Part shown: one piece after another, positions 52,866 through 64,000 of the stretch
Position numbering within the stretch: position 1 is the stretch's first letter
How the letters are laid out: each line of letters starts with the position of its first letter
From: Athripsodes cinereus
Taxonomy: Eukaryota > Arthropoda > Insecta > Trichoptera > Leptoceridae
Reading direction: 5' to 3'
Length of the DNA stretch: 64,000 nucleotides
Assembly (NCBI GenBank): GCA_947579605.1
Contig: OX388318.1
Coordinates: 11,222,001-11,286,000 of the forward strand
Program-made: the position numbers and the translations under genes
The notes under the pieces: model-generated
Told to the model about the DNA's origin: nothing
Database searches by the model: none
Seen by the model: the letters and a program-made list of their open reading frames with translations, nothing else

Positions 52866-54269
52866 TTTTAATTACCTTTCTCTTGATGTTTGTTTATAAA
52901 AAATGAGACATTGTTTCTATTTTGAACTTCAGTAGTTGCTAGGATGAATTTTGAAATCAGTTTTAATAACGTTTGACTTATCACCCTTTTTACTTACAGA
53001 TACACGACATTGAAATGCTTTCATTCAATAATAATTACTACAATCATAAATCAAGTTTTTCAGAAAAGAGATAATCAAAATATACACATACGTACAGAGT
53101 TCATTTATTATAATTATTAAAACAATATAATATACCTACATATTTATATATGGTATTAATACTTATACCTTTACATTGGTATGAATATATTTAGGAAGTG
53201 TGTATATGTAAATAATGCACATAATATTGTGTAGTGTATAGAGATATATGTTTTATAATAATTAATTACATAGTCACAACACACGCACACATAATCTAAG
53301 TGTGTGATTAGGTCTCGAATTAGTGAATATATTTTATGTTTTATTATGTGTTATTTATAATTAAAGGTATCTATTATAAAGGGTACTTGCATACTTCTAC
53401 TACAAACGTACATATTTCTAGTTATTATGTTTTAAAGATTTATCAACACCGGGCCATACGAAAAGTAAAGTTAGTAAAGATCTTATGTAAATATAAATTT
53501 TCCTGGGTACCTACTTGTTGTTTTTCTTTTACTACTATAAAATTTAAGTACCTATAGATAGATATTTTATGAATTTACTGAAACAATAAAATATTATTTA
53601 AATATTTGATGCAGGGGACTTATTTTTTAAGAAACTGTATAATGAGACATAAATTTATTGTATGTTGTTTAATTTGGAAACGGAAACAAAAAGTCCCTTT
53701 ATGATTATTTAAGTGATTAAATAACTTTTCACTTTAAAGAAGTTTATAAATTTATTTAAAAAAATGTACAAATTCTGATAAAATGAAAATTTCCATGAAA
53801 CACAATCTTGAACTACATACTCACCTACAAACTAAACTATTAAGTACAATAATTAAAATTTAGATCCTTCTTTAAATTTATTAAAAAATGTTCCTTTATA
53901 GTTTTTTCATTGTAATTATTGTAACCACTAATTATATATACAGACAATACTTAATGTATTACATAATAACTAATGTACCTTTATCCATGTATGTAGCTTT
54001 GATGTATAAATAAAAAGCTTAGGGACTGACCTTCACACTAAAAAATATGAACGTGGAAATACAACAAAATAAGTAGGTATATAATATTATCTAGAACGTT
54101 ATTCGCTATGAAGAACTAACAATACTTATACCACAATAAGTAGGTACATGCCTATAATATTATTCCAATCAACACATGTCACTTACTCTGAATATCTTAA
54201 TTCAAATTCTTTATTTACAAAAAAAAAACATTTACACATCTATGAAGAAAATCTATCTATATATCTATT
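52866..54269. other. Non-coding AT-rich DNA
   Basis: Long A/T-rich stretch with TAGGTACCTA-type words. No gene or repeat boundary recognised. Confidence 0.45.
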
Positions 54270-54612
54270 CACTCACGCCGTATCCCAAGTGGGGTAGGAA
54301 GAGAAAACGGAATGCCAATTAGGTCTGTCCTTACATACTTCTTTTGCCTCTCCACAGTCATACAATTTCTCATGCACTCACTTTCTCATTTCTCTTACTC
54401 AAAACACGGCCGTCCTTGAGAATTTGACCTACATGTTCAAGCCATGTAGTTCTCGGACGCCCGCGCTTCCTCACACCCTTCCTTTCAGACAAGTATAATT
54501 ATCCTCTTTGTCATTCTTTCCCTTCCATTCGTTCAACATGACCAAACCATCTCAATTTATTTACACGCATTCTTTCCACAACACTCCTCTTGCATCCATT
54601 CATTCCTCTACA
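54270..54612 (-). mobile_element. LINE A, 5'-truncated, decayed
   Basis: Plus-strand order CACTCACGCCGTATCCCAAG, GGGGTAGGAAGAGAAAACGG, GAATTTGACCTACATGTTCA, CGGACGCCCGCGCTTCCTCA, CAAACCATCTCAATTTATTT and ACAACACTCCTCTTGCATCC matches LINE A. No long open frame is left. The tail is a TATC/TATA mix at 54258-54275. Confidence 0.8.
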
Positions 54613-55588
54613 AAAATACATTTTCACATTAATTAATTAACAAAGTGTTGGTGTTGCTGCCCCATTAGGTGCACTGCACCTGCATTGGGGCTGAATCAAT
54701 ACTTGTTATTTATTCACAATGATGTTATTTAGAAGCAGTGTTTCGTCGATTAACTGAAAGCACCAGGGGACTGAGATATTGCAGGAAGTATCTGGGCGCA
54801 ATGGACCCTTGATCCAACCAAGATAGCGGAAAAAAGACGTAAGTGTGTATTTGAGGTTTAAAAAAAATCTTTTAGATTTTTTTATTAAATAATTCCTTAT
54901 AGATCTTAACGCTCATACCTAGGTGTAAGTATGAATAATAAAGCTAAACACCATCACTCCGGTTATAGTGTATAAAACAAAATATCAACATAAAAAGTTG
55001 AAAGATTTATTATTATAAGCTGAACCTTTTGAAATGGGAATATACTGATGATCACTCTATAGTTTTAGTTTAATGGCAAAAACCGACCTATGACACTGTG
55101 TATTTATGTAAATTTAATGCTTTCATGTAGCCTGAAACTTTGTACATTCACCGTTTGACTTTGTGAAAATTATTAATAACCCTTTTGTTACCAAAATTAA
55201 GTCTCAGTAAACACTTTCATGGCGCAAACTTCACAACAGCATACAAAATTATTGTAATAATGTACTATTTTGCTTCCAAAATAATAATATACTTATTATT
55301 ATAATACAAAAACGTCAAAATCAAAAGCGCTTTAGCAATGGCAGCACTGCTGATGAAAGCTGTTTGAAAATGACTGACCGAAGAAACAGTTTCAAAAACC
55401 TTCGGTCAAAAAATGGGTCGATAACAGTTAGATAAGATTACCAAAATTTGCGGAACAGTAAGTTGTATGATTAAAGTGAGTTCAATTTTAAATAGGTATT
55501 AGGTTTAGATATATGTATTACAATATGTTTTTTTCATGGCCACGATGAAACTTGAGTTTTAATAAAAGTTTAACTGCAATAAAATGAC
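54613..55588. other. Non-coding DNA
   Basis: A patch at 54735-54830 (GTTTCGTCGATTAACTGAAA, GGAAGTATCTGGGCGCAATG) may be an old coding repeat. At 55373-55418 a small hairpin has 9-bp arms TGACCGAAG / CTTCGGTCA. No gene recognised. Confidence 0.4.
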
Positions 55589-55720
55589 AATGGGTTAGTT
55601 GGAAGATATCGCGTTTCTGCGATAAACTCGCCCATTGCACAAATTTATTTGTCTGGTTCTACAATGTTTATATTTAAATAATGTTTGTTTTTTGTGCAAT
55701 AAAGATTATTATTATTATTA
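55589..55720 (+). mobile_element. LINE (CR1/L2-like) 3' end
   Basis: GGGTTAGTTGGAAGATATCG, CGTTTCTGCGATAAACTCGC, CC, then TTTTTTGTGCAATAAAG and an ATT tail at 55708-55722. The GTGCAATAAAG end is typical of this terminus. Confidence 0.65.
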
Positions 55721-55822
55721 TTTAATTTTAATTAATTGATTTACATTGTGTTAACACGGTTTTCGAATCTAGATGCCCGATTGCTTTCGATTTTTTTTTA
55801 ATTCAAAAACTTTATTTATAAT

Positions 55823-56090
55823 TTAGAGAATTTCTAATGCACGTCCTGTTGCTCTTAAATTTAACATGTGTATTTTTTTCATAATCTTCTTAAGATGATC
55901 TGAATCTTCTATCCTTCTTGTGGGATTTTCATAAACGTATATAAGTTCAACTCTTGCAGTCAATAATGGAAAAAAATGAAAATTGAAATCGACCAAAACT
56001 GAAATGAGAGTCGAAATTTGCGATGGATATTGTTTTCGATAGAAATTTTGATATCGGACACACAGAACAATATGTGGTATTAGTATTATT
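55823..56090 (-). pseudogene. Coding-like 3' fragment with polyadenylation signal
   Basis: A minus-strand frame without an ATG start runs about 88 codons to TAA at 55823-55825. The last part reads LLTARVELIYVYENPTRRIE, DSDHLKKIMKKIHMLNLRAT and GRALEIL. AATAAA follows 6 bp after the stop (minus strand, 55811-55816) and an A run 11 bp later (55791-55799). A short 3' UTR, AATAAA and A run fit a processed retrocopy or the 3' end of a mobile element; a genuine last exon is possible. I do not recognise the protein. The upstream part (YHILFCVSDIKFLSKQYPSQ) may belong to it or be chance. Confidence 0.35.
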
Positions 56091-58823
56091 TGTTATAGGT
56101 CGTAGGTGGGAGTTAGAGTTTTGTTAAAGCTCGACTGGACCTTGCGATTCCCCAGACGTTTTAGCCACAAGCATTGGTCAATACAGGCAGTGGCATGTGT
56201 TTGATGTTTAAGGGTGCATTATAATACCCCCAAGCTTTGCTTTACTTCCCCCAGCGACACATAAAGGAAAATACTCAAAGCGAATGATTATATTGCCCCC
56301 AACCAACCATCCAACCTATACCTAATATCACACTATGTATATTTCTTATTGAAGTGGTTGTTTGGTACATTGATAATCCATACATACACTGCATACCAAG
56401 CACCTTATTGATAGATTTATTAAATATGGCGGTTTACCATTATTCATTTTGATACGATTTATGTTTGATCAGCTTTCTAAAGTGTTTTTATGTAAATATA
56501 CCTACCAATGTAAGTATACCAACATCATTCAATGTTTGGGTAGCCTTTGAATATATGTAGTATGTAGCATATCAACGTTATAGGTAGTAGGTACATAAAG
56601 AAAGAAAAATATAATTTTTCATCCAGTGGTTTTGCTGAAAGGTCTTTCTTTATACCATGCGGTACCTTTGTGAATGTTGTAAAGCTTTGAGAAATTTATA
56701 CCTAGGTACAGACGATTGACTATTTTGAATTTATATTATAAAGATATTATTTAAAAGAGCAAAATCATGATTGAATAATAAAAATAACAAGTCCGTACCA
56801 TTTCCCTTCGAGTGTAGGCTAATATGATCGAACACCAAGTATACTTGACGTTTTAGTCTAGAAGACTATTTTTTTTCAATTCATGTTCGAACAGAAAAGT
56901 GTATTTTGATACAAAACTGATTTTTGTTTATTTTTTTCACATGTAGTATTTAATCTGCATAAAATGAAACTTAATAACTGCACTATATCATCACGACATT
57001 TCCCACAGATAGGGTAGCTAGATAACTTATTGCAAGTAATAACCATATAGATTGCCCCCTCAGTGCCATTAAAAAAAATAGACATTCTGGATGAGTAGCA
57101 TGCCTTTAACAAAATAACGATACTATGAATTACAATTGTAGGTGATCATCATAGAAACAGCAGTTGAGTTGGAGTAATGATATGAAAAAATAGGGGGTTC
57201 TAGGGGAAGACGCTAGCAGAGAGAAAAAAGTGACATGTTGATGATGATTCCAATACCTAAAGAAGAATCTTCTTTAGTCATTTGTATTTTTTTCCGCTAG
57301 TATCCTATTTTTTTATTACATTACTATATTCATAAATTCTCAATTATATTCTTGGTCATATTAAAATACGCACTAAATTTTTGTCCCTATTAACAAAATT
57401 ATTTTCAAACGAATGCATTTAAAAACCAGCGACACATTTCAATACACACATCATTATCTTTAATTTCATGTGCATTATACTAAATGAAGACTTCATTGAA
57501 AATTATGTACCTATAAGTATGTAGGTATAAAAATTCGTCACATTTTCAAGCATGGAAAGTAATGAAAACATTTTTATAATAGTCGTCCCTTTTCATTTTA
57601 GATTCAATAACTTTTCATTCGCATTTACATACTAGGTAGGTACTTGTTATAGTACAACATTGTAGACTATTAAAACATCTTTAACGTTAAGTATTTTCAA
57701 AGACGTCAAAGAATTTTAGAAGAGAAATCTTAATTTAATGGTTTTCTTGCAGAGATGTGATGGAAAGAGCTGTTGCTAAAAGTAAAATGTTAATCACAGT
57801 GATTTTTTATAATTATTTTCTTATCACGAATAAAAATTCATGTCTTAAAGAGATGTTACTAATTTATTTAATGTATTTTTTAGACTCACTTATTTAGTGA
57901 TTTCTGAATTCATTGATTATTTCTATGTTAAAAGGCCATCCACTTATTGTTCAGTGAAGAAGAATACATTGCCTTATTCAATCTATATCAAATTTTAAAA
58001 CATCAGTAAGGCAAATCGGTTGGTTGATCTTCATATTATTTTAGAATAAGATACTTTAATGAAATAAGATGGATACAGTATGGCATTTAAGAGAATTGAT
58101 ATGAAAATTTGGAGTAAGCATAAATGTCAATTAAAGTTTATTCAATACTTTTAGTCAAAGAATTCAAATACTGTTTAAAAATAAACTGTTTGCTAATGAT
58201 GTAAAGAGGCTTTTAAAAATGGTGAAAAATTACAGCTAGGTCAATTATAAACAGACGAATTCGCAATAAAAAAATATCACAGTGACAAAAAGTTTTCATT
58301 GACGTGTATTCTCCTTGGTCATAATTACTTTTAAATGAAAATACCAAGGTTCATTTAAGGGTTTTAAAGTCTTCGGTTCTAACGACAGAATTTGAGCCTG
58401 CTAATGTCAAACTTTAGCTTCGTGCTTTTTGCATCATTATTATTATTATTATTAAAGAAATTTAATTTTGGTCCATTCTAAAACAAGTTTTTTCTTCATT
58501 TAGTGACCAACCTGTTAAGTTTTATCTCTTTAAATGAACTGATTAAATTTTTCATTTTCTATTTATTTCGTCATCTGTTAATAAAACCTTATATTTTTGG
58601 CTCATCTACTAAATGTCAATCTACTAAAATTTTGTTGCAAATTATTCAGCTTTTAGTTTTATGTAAAGCCATTCTTATCTACACATAAGTATTCATTTGG
58701 AACTTGGAAGTGCATTTTTATTGTGAATATTTCTTTATCATTCATTGTCTCCTCATTATCAAATTAAATGTATTTCTCTATTTAATATCGAATAAACTTA
58801 TCTTTAATTTCATATTATTCTTC
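56091..58823. other. Non-coding DNA
   Basis: Mostly AT-rich. 56100-56330 is GC-richer (for example GGACCTTGCGATTCCCCAGA, AATACCCCCAAGCTTTGC, TTGCCCCCAACCAACC) without recognisable coding content. SINE-C-like words, reversed, lie near 56988-57035 (CATCACGACATTTCCCACAG). No gene called. Confidence 0.4.
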
Positions 58824-59375
58824 TTCTTCTTCTTGTGCCGCTCCTATCGGAGGTTGGCGACCATCTCTTGATACTCTTCACGATCCTGGGTCAGTCTGAT
58901 GAGGGTTGCTGCATCCGGTATTCCAAACCACTGCCGAAGATTCTTGAGCCATGATGCTCTTTTGCGCCCCAAACCCCGTCTGCCCTCTATCTTACCCTCT
59001 ACTATAAGCTGCAGAAGGGCATATTTTTCTCCACGGAATATGTGACCAAAGTATGCGACCTTTCGACTTTTGACAGTGGTTAGTAGCTCTCTATCTTTTT
59101 GCATTATATTTAGAACTGTTTCGTTGGACACTCGATCAGTCCATGAGATACACAGCATTCTTCTGTACAACCACATTTCAAATGCCTCAATTTTATTTAT
59201 CATGGAGATTTTGAGAGTCCAACCTTCCACTCCATACAACAGCACGGGTAATACATAATTTTGCTTTTACAGCTCTCCATCTTGTGCTCAACTTCAGGTC
59301 TCGGTTGCATAAGAGTTTCTGCATTTTGTAGAAGGTTGATCTCGCCATCTCAATTCTGGCTTTTATTTCAGTATT
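58824..59375 (-). mobile_element. LINE B-related C-terminal ORF2 fragment
   Basis: The minus-strand frame 59245-58844 reads MLLYGVEGWTLKISMINKIE, AFEMWLYRRMLCISWTDRVS, NETVLNIM, RKVAYFGHIFRGEKYALLQL, IVEGKIEGRRGLGRKRASWL and QWFGIPDAATLIRLTQDREE, ending MVANLR. Upstream, in a different frame, sequence for EIKARIEMARSTFYKMQKLL, CNRDLKLSTRWRA continues to about 59375, so a frameshift separates them. The tail is AAG-type (58818-58834 as CTT on the plus strand). RT domain missing. Family distinct from the 19473 copy but of the same RTE-like type. Confidence 0.85.
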
Positions 59376-61124
59376 TCATATTATTATCAAAATAAAAGTT
59401 ATCGATTAAACCTACAAAAAAGTTGTATAAATTAATGCTTAAACCTAATAAAGTTTGATAGCTAGTAGATTCTAGTTTAATTGACCGATTCTTCTATTGT
59501 CAGGAAAAATCATATGTGGGTAGCACAGAACAATTACCACAAGCCCAATTACTTTTTCTTGAATACACAAGAATACCAAATGAAGTAATTATTTGATTGC
59601 CGCATAATTCTTTCATTGATATCTTACTATGATACGTTAAGTGACCATTGTGGGTGAATTATTTCACGGACATAAATTCTCAAAACATTAGGCGTCTATT
59701 TCATCCGATAAATTTACCTTAACTGCGAAATAAATTAAATAAATCAGGTAGGTACTTATCGAAAGTAATTATCTTTCTTAATTGCTGACAAATATTGAAT
59801 GTAATTAAAATTTTTGTTGGATAAAAATTAAGGACTATTCGAATTCGTTTCGTCTTAAGGCAAAAGACCGGAAGGAATTTTAATGAGTCCAGAATGGTTC
59901 GTGTTTCTAAGTCTTTATTTCTTATATTATTATTATTATTAGTACAGAACATAGATTACCAGCAAATAAACCTCCGTAAAATATGACGGCTTGTAAAGTA
60001 TAAATTTAAAACAGTTACGTTTCGAATACTACCATGTTTTGTTATTTGAAATACAATGACATGTTTAGAGGCTATATGACTAGAATTTGACATGTCCGAA
60101 TCTATAACTGTGCTTTGACAAGCTTACACATTTCCAAGGATACAATTCAATAAGTTATTGGTTATAAAGACAACAATCTACCAGACAGCATATTATAAAT
60201 GTATTGAAACTTGTAGGTATATATGCAATAATATAAGAAGGTTGCTATAATTAGTCATATTAATTTATGTATCTATCATTGAAAAATTTCTAAAGTTGAC
60301 TCATTCACCGCTAAATTAAAATATAAAGGAAATATTTTGTGATAGCTTTATGAGTTACTCACGTATAGACAATGAAAATTTAAATGTCGGCGATGAGGCA
60401 TGCCACCCATCCTGAAGGTCTTATTATTTATTGTTAGTTGTTAGTTATTCACTCAATTTATAATTGGGTAGGAGTTTTATATCTAAGTATATTTTGAAAA
60501 AAAAAAAAATTTTTTTAGCAAAAATATTTTGTCTTATTTCGACATTTGATTCAACTGGTAACATTTATGTATGTTTTTTGTTGTTGTTGTAAAAACCCTG
60601 ATTGTTTAGAATCCCACATGCTTGACTTTATTGTTTATTGAAAATTATTGTAATTAGCATACTGGTAATAATAGGGGACTTTGCTGGTCCACTTATGGTT
60701 TTGTATTATTCTGATCAACATTATTCATAATATGACTGTTTGTATCCCTGTTGAAGATGTAAATAAATAAATAAATAAACATTCTAGACAAAGTTTGACG
60801 TTTTTACATTTTTAAAGTACTGAGTCAATGCATTTTCTAATGGCGATCGGTTTCAACGTACCTAAGCCATTATCAACGAGCAAATCAACGTAAGTTCATC
60901 GAAATTGATCGCGATTATTAAAAAGCAAGTAACAGAAAGCACATTGTCAAAATAATACTGCAAAATTATTAGAATCTCTGCCAACTTTTACATTGTTTTC
61001 CGTTAAATTATTACAATGTTTCGCAACTGTTACACCGCAAATCCAAAATAAGTGAAAATTTAACTTTATAAAAAAAATAAGTGATAAAATATTTAGTACA
61101 AAATACATTTCTTCAAAGTACAAT
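59376..61124. other. Non-coding AT-rich DNA
   Basis: Contains a SINE-C scrap at 60385-60425 (GTCGGCGATGAGGCATGCCA, CCCATCCTGAAGGTCTT) and a TAAATAAA tail at 60758-60780. No gene. Confidence 0.45.
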
Positions 61125-61320
61125 CAAACTCCTTCTGGGAGCACAGACCAGACCTTCTCCACTGAGAGCACCTTTGCGCAAATTTTCTGAGAAACCTTTC
61201 CCACGATATTTCTAATAGGTACTCTAATATCATTATCATAGGAACGATAAAATGACTCCAAAGCCGTCGGAATCCTTGTGCTCAAAAGAACATTGCTACA
61301 TGGCACAAATCATCCTAGTA
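61125..61320 (-). mobile_element. LINE C, decayed fragment
   Basis: Plus-strand order CTCCTTCTGGGAGCACAGAC, CCTTCTCCACTGAGAGCACC, TTTCCCACGATATTTCTAAT and ATCATTATCATAGGAACGAT parallels LINE C (…CTCCTCTCGGGAGCACAGGG, TCCATTCAGAGCGTC, TTTCCACGACATTC, TCGTTGTCATAGGAACGGT). Only a short frame remains. Confidence 0.75.
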
Positions 61321-61454
61321 GGATGCTATGCAATAAAAGAAAGAAAAAAAAACATTGCTATATCTCACATCTATATAAATTCATCTCACACCTACATGAT
61401 ATTGTTTCATTAAAATAAATAAAACATTCTTAACAAAATTTGTTTTATTAAATA

Positions 61455-62705
61455 TACTATACTATACCCTCACGCCGTGTCCCAAGTGGGGTAGGCAGAG
61501 AGAACGGAACGCCAAACAGATCTATCTTTACACACTTCCTTCGCTTCCTCCACATTCATACAGTTCCTCATACACGCACGTCGGTTCCTCTTACTCAACA
61601 CGCGGCCGTCCTTGAGAATTTGATCCACGTGATCAAGCCACGTGGTTCTCGGACGCCCGCGTTTCCTCACACCCTTTCTTTCAGATAAGTATATCCTCTT
61701 TGTCATTCTTTCCTCTTTCATTCGTTCCACATGACCAAACCATCTCAATTTATTTACACGCATTCTGTCCACAACAGTCTTCTTGCATCCGCTCATTCTT
61801 CTAATATCCTCATTCTTCACTCTATCACGCAGCGTTTTACCAACCATTCTTCTCAACGATCGCATCTCTACTGCATTTATTCCACTTTCGTCCTTCTTCA
61901 ACCACGTCCATGTCTCGCTTGCATACGTAAGTGACGGTACCAGAATGGTATTGTGCACCAGCATTTTAGCCATGTTCGACACATTGTCATTGCTGACAAT
62001 GGGTCGAAGTGCACCGTTTACTCTAGCACCGGCCACTTTCCTTCTTTCAATGTCCCTATCGCATCTTCCATCCCTCGTAAACATACTTCCCAAATATACA
62101 TACTCACTTACTTGCTCCAAACATTCGTCACCAACTTTAATCTCGCAAATCGTTTTTTCATTCTCTCTTTCAAAAACAAGAACTTTCGTCTTCAAAACGT
62201 TCATTTTCAAACCATTCAAATTGCAACTATCATACACACACGTAACAATCTCTTGTAAGTCCCTTTCACTCTCAGCCATTAACACCAAATCATCTGCGTA
62301 CTACAATGCATTCACCCGAAACCCATTCAGCTCGACACCAACATCCATCTCTCTCACAGGTCGCATACAGTAGTCGAAGAATAGGTTGAACAGCCACGGA
62401 GACATGACACAACCTTGCTTCACTCCTTTGGTGAGGACAAACCACTCTGAGAGAGTGTTATTTACCCTCACGCAAGCGGAGCTTCCCACGTAAAGTGAAG
62501 ATATTGCGCGGATCAACCGGCTGCTCACCCCATACTCCGACAACACGCGCCACAACCTTTCCCGGTCCACTCGATCATATGCTTTCTCCAGATCCACGAA
62601 CGCACAAAAAAGCCTCTGGTGTTTACCCAGAAACTTCTCTATAACCATTCGCAGGGAGAAGATCTGATCGGTGCACCCTCTGCCATTCAAAAAAGCTCCT
62701 TGCGC
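61455..62705 (-). mobile_element. LINE A, longest copy (RT C-terminal half)
   Basis: A 1.25-kb 5'-truncated copy. Reading the minus strand from about 62705: GRGCTDQIFSLRMVIEKF, LFCAFVDLEKAYDRVDRERL, GVKQGCVMSPWLFNLFFDYC, then a TAG at 62301-62303 just before YADDLVLMAESERDLQ, the catalytic YADD box. It continues VYLGSMFTRDGRCDRDIERR, LVPSLTYASETWTWLKKDES, LRRMVGKTLRDRVKNEDIRR and NKLRWFGHVERMKEERMTKR, ending SVLSAYPTWDTA (61470). Apart from this stop the frame is open for about 410 codons. The tail is ACTATACTATA on the plus strand (61455-61468). RT fingers and endonuclease are missing. Confidence 0.92.
61470..62690 (-). pseudogene. LINE A reverse transcriptase, one premature stop
   Basis: Protein-level view of the element above. 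RT palm blocks visible: FVDLEKAYDRVDR (first catalytic Asp in block A), GVKQGCVMSPWLF (block B) and YADD (block C). The two open parts, 62690-62301 and 62288-61470, are in the same frame and separated only by a TAG that a single change from CAG (Gln) would explain, plus a few intervening codons. The N-terminal half of the protein is absent. Confidence 0.88.
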
Positions 62706-63059
62706 ATCCCATTTATTAAATATTCTTTTTTATTTCTAATTTCTATGAAGTAGGTACTTACATTTCTGCAATAAAATTATTTTATCAAAGAATTTTAACA
62801 TAATGAATATTACGAAACACAATTAAAATGCTAATTTAAAGAGGGGGATTTCGTATGGATTAGGTAGTTTATTTTTAAGAATTGAAATGGTTATATGAGT
62901 AGTAAGACTTTGAACTACAAAATAATTTATCACCTAACATTGTGAATTCGATGATAAAGTCTGTTATAAAATAGGTTTTACTCTTAAACGCTTCCTGGTA
63001 GGTCTCACAAGCTTTATATGTTTATATAGCCTACTCAATAGCCATTCAAAAGTTCTTTA
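62706..63059. other. Non-coding AT-rich DNA
   Basis: No gene or defined repeat. Confidence 0.45.
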
Positions 63060-63290
63060 GAGAGGCAAAAACCAGCCTCCTTTATTCAGATCATATTTGC
63101 GCTTAGTAAGTAATCTCTTTTCATTTTTAACATTCTTAAAGGTATGATGTCATAGAAACAGTATACTATGAAAAAGGAATGTCAAAGTTGTCGGAAATAT
63201 TGTGGAAGTAAGAACAGTGCATTTTCTGGTCAACTGTAATCAGACATTCTCAAAACGTGTTCCAACAAGAAACGTCGCCTCTTCAGTAGG
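63060..63290 (-). mobile_element. LINE C, strongly decayed fragment
   Basis: Plus-strand words AGGCAAAAACCAGCCTCCTT, TATTCAGATCATATTTGCGC, ATGATGTCATAGAAACAGTA, TACTATGAAAAAGGAATGTC and CAGACATTCTCAAAACGTGT follow LINE C order through the HVLRM-coding region. No frame remains. Confidence 0.7.
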
Positions 63291-63421
63291 TATTACAGAG
63301 ACTCAAGATTTTTTGGGAAGGTGTTGGCATAAGGTCCCTACTACATTATTCTTTTTGAACAACTATGATCTTTAAATCTAATAATATGCCTCACTTATGA
63401 GTTCATTAACTTTGCCACTGT

Positions 63422-63619
63422 TTGAACGATGTCGATAACTCACGATCTTCTACACATATTATATTTTACATGGAAGAGGAGCCCACCTCACAAACGGATA
63501 TCTCAGGCGTCATTGACTCCTATTTATCCGCACATTCAAACCAAAATTATCTCACGAACGGGTCATTGGGGAGGCCTGAAGAGCTGACCTGCCAACACCA
63601 CCATCGTTGGAATTTTTGA
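63422..63619 (+). CDS. Unidentified short open frame
   Basis: 65 codons with a mixed composition (MNDVDNSRSSTHIIFYMEEE, PTSQTDISGVIDSYLSAHSN, QNYLTNGSLGRPEELTCQHH). The GC-richer part after 63475 looks like old coding or repeat DNA, but I recognise no family and no expression signals. Probably chance or a repeat shadow. Confidence 0.15.
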   Translation: MNDVDNSRSSTHIIFYMEEEPTSQTDISGVIDSYLSAHSNQNYLTNGSLGRPEELTCQHHHRWNF

Positions 63620-63689
63620 TAGGTACTCAATATGTATCCCTTTTGGAGGTAAATATAAAAAAAAAACATTTACAAATAAATATAATTGT

Positions 63690-63850
63690 TGAAATAACTT
63701 TATTCCTCGGATATTTCAGGAGTCCAAGGACTCCTATTTATCCATTTAGGTGACAATTTCTTTATCTTTTAACGCTCTCTAGTCTGACAGTACTTACCAC
63801 TATGCCAGTGTTGGCATCTCTGACCCCACCACGTTAGTGGGCAAATATCG
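63690..63850 (-). mobile_element. Repeat E, uninterrupted copy
   Basis: TTATTCCTCGGATATTTCAG, GAGTCCAAGGACTCCTATTT, ATCCATTTAGGTGACAATTT, CACTATGCCAGTGTTGGCAT, CTCTGACCCCACCACGTTAG and TGGGCAAATAT. The region corresponds to both halves of 20458-20880, which shows the latter was split by SINE-C. On the minus strand it looks like a retroelement 3' end. Confidence 0.55.
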
Positions 63851-64000
63851 TAAAAAACCGTTGAAACAGTGGCAAAGTTATAATAAATATAAGACAAATA
63901 TTATTGAAAATTAATAAAATAAAATAATTTGAATTATACATTTATATTGCTCTCTCTCTTATACCGCAAGCATAATCCTCGCCCTACATATGGCACACAT

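Noticed and set aside
61783..62373. 196-codon plus frame
   Set aside because: Antisense shadow of the LINE A reverse transcriptase on the minus strand.

Overview
This window looks like AT-rich nuclear DNA from an insect, most likely a moth or butterfly. Three things point that way: the many TAGGTACCTAC-type words, tRNA-headed SINEs with long A tails, and LINE 3' ends of kinds I associate with lepidopteran genomes. That assignment is inference. I found no intact host gene, rRNA, true tRNA or CRISPR array. Almost everything I can support is mobile-element sequence at various stages of decay, set in non-coding DNA that is intergenic or intronic.

Family labels here are local. SINE1 is tRNA-headed with a long A tail. 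SINE2 is a second tRNA-headed family. SINE3 is one fragment. SINE-C is a 250-bp repeat whose ends are fixed by a target-site duplication (TSD). LINE A ends in ...YPTWDTA with a TATAG-type tail. LINE B has RTE-like C-termini. LINE C ends in ...LVSALCSREER with ATG/ATGA tails. Repeat D consists of 36-55 bp insertions with an AGAAT tail. There are also an R1-clade element, a jockey-like 3' end, Penelope-like (PLE-like) 3' ends in head-to-head hairpins, a piggyBac-like element, a Harbinger-like MITE and a Helitron-like element.

Layout. 1-5 kb: Helitron-like candidate, LINE A fragment, SINE1 pieces. 5-11 kb: short tandem duplications and a PLE-like inverted pair, then a 1,659-bp unit present twice in tandem, then SINE2. 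14-21 kb: PLE-like hairpin, SINE1 inverted pair, Harbinger-like MITE, a LINE A copy carrying two later insertions, a LINE B C-terminal ORF, and a complete SINE-C with 11-bp TSDs. 23-30 kb: a 36-bp perfect palindrome, LINE scraps, and a 1,024-bp piggyBac-like element at TTAA inside an old LINE A. 33-38 kb: a SINE1 with an 81-A tail, an R1-clade LINE inverted by twin priming with a 12-bp TSD, SINE2, and a LINE C with a 12-bp TSD. 42-46 kb: two DNA transposons, one inside the other. The inner one carries a decayed gene resembling insect proteins with a DUF7869-type region. 46-55 kb: jockey-like 3' end, a 31-bp minisatellite, a twin-primed LINE C, and another LINE A. 55-64 kb: a coding-like fragment with a polyadenylation signal, a LINE B relative, and a 1.25-kb LINE A reverse-transcriptase fragment broken by one stop.

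The strongest observations come from sequence geometry (TSDs, inverted repeats, nested breaks) rather than from gene content: the nested CGNTCCCT/CGTCCCT transposons with 4-bp TSDs, two independent twin-priming inversions, three ultra-short repeat D insertions with perfect TSDs, and recurrent head-to-head PLE-like hairpins. Family names rest on recognition by eye; no database search was possible.
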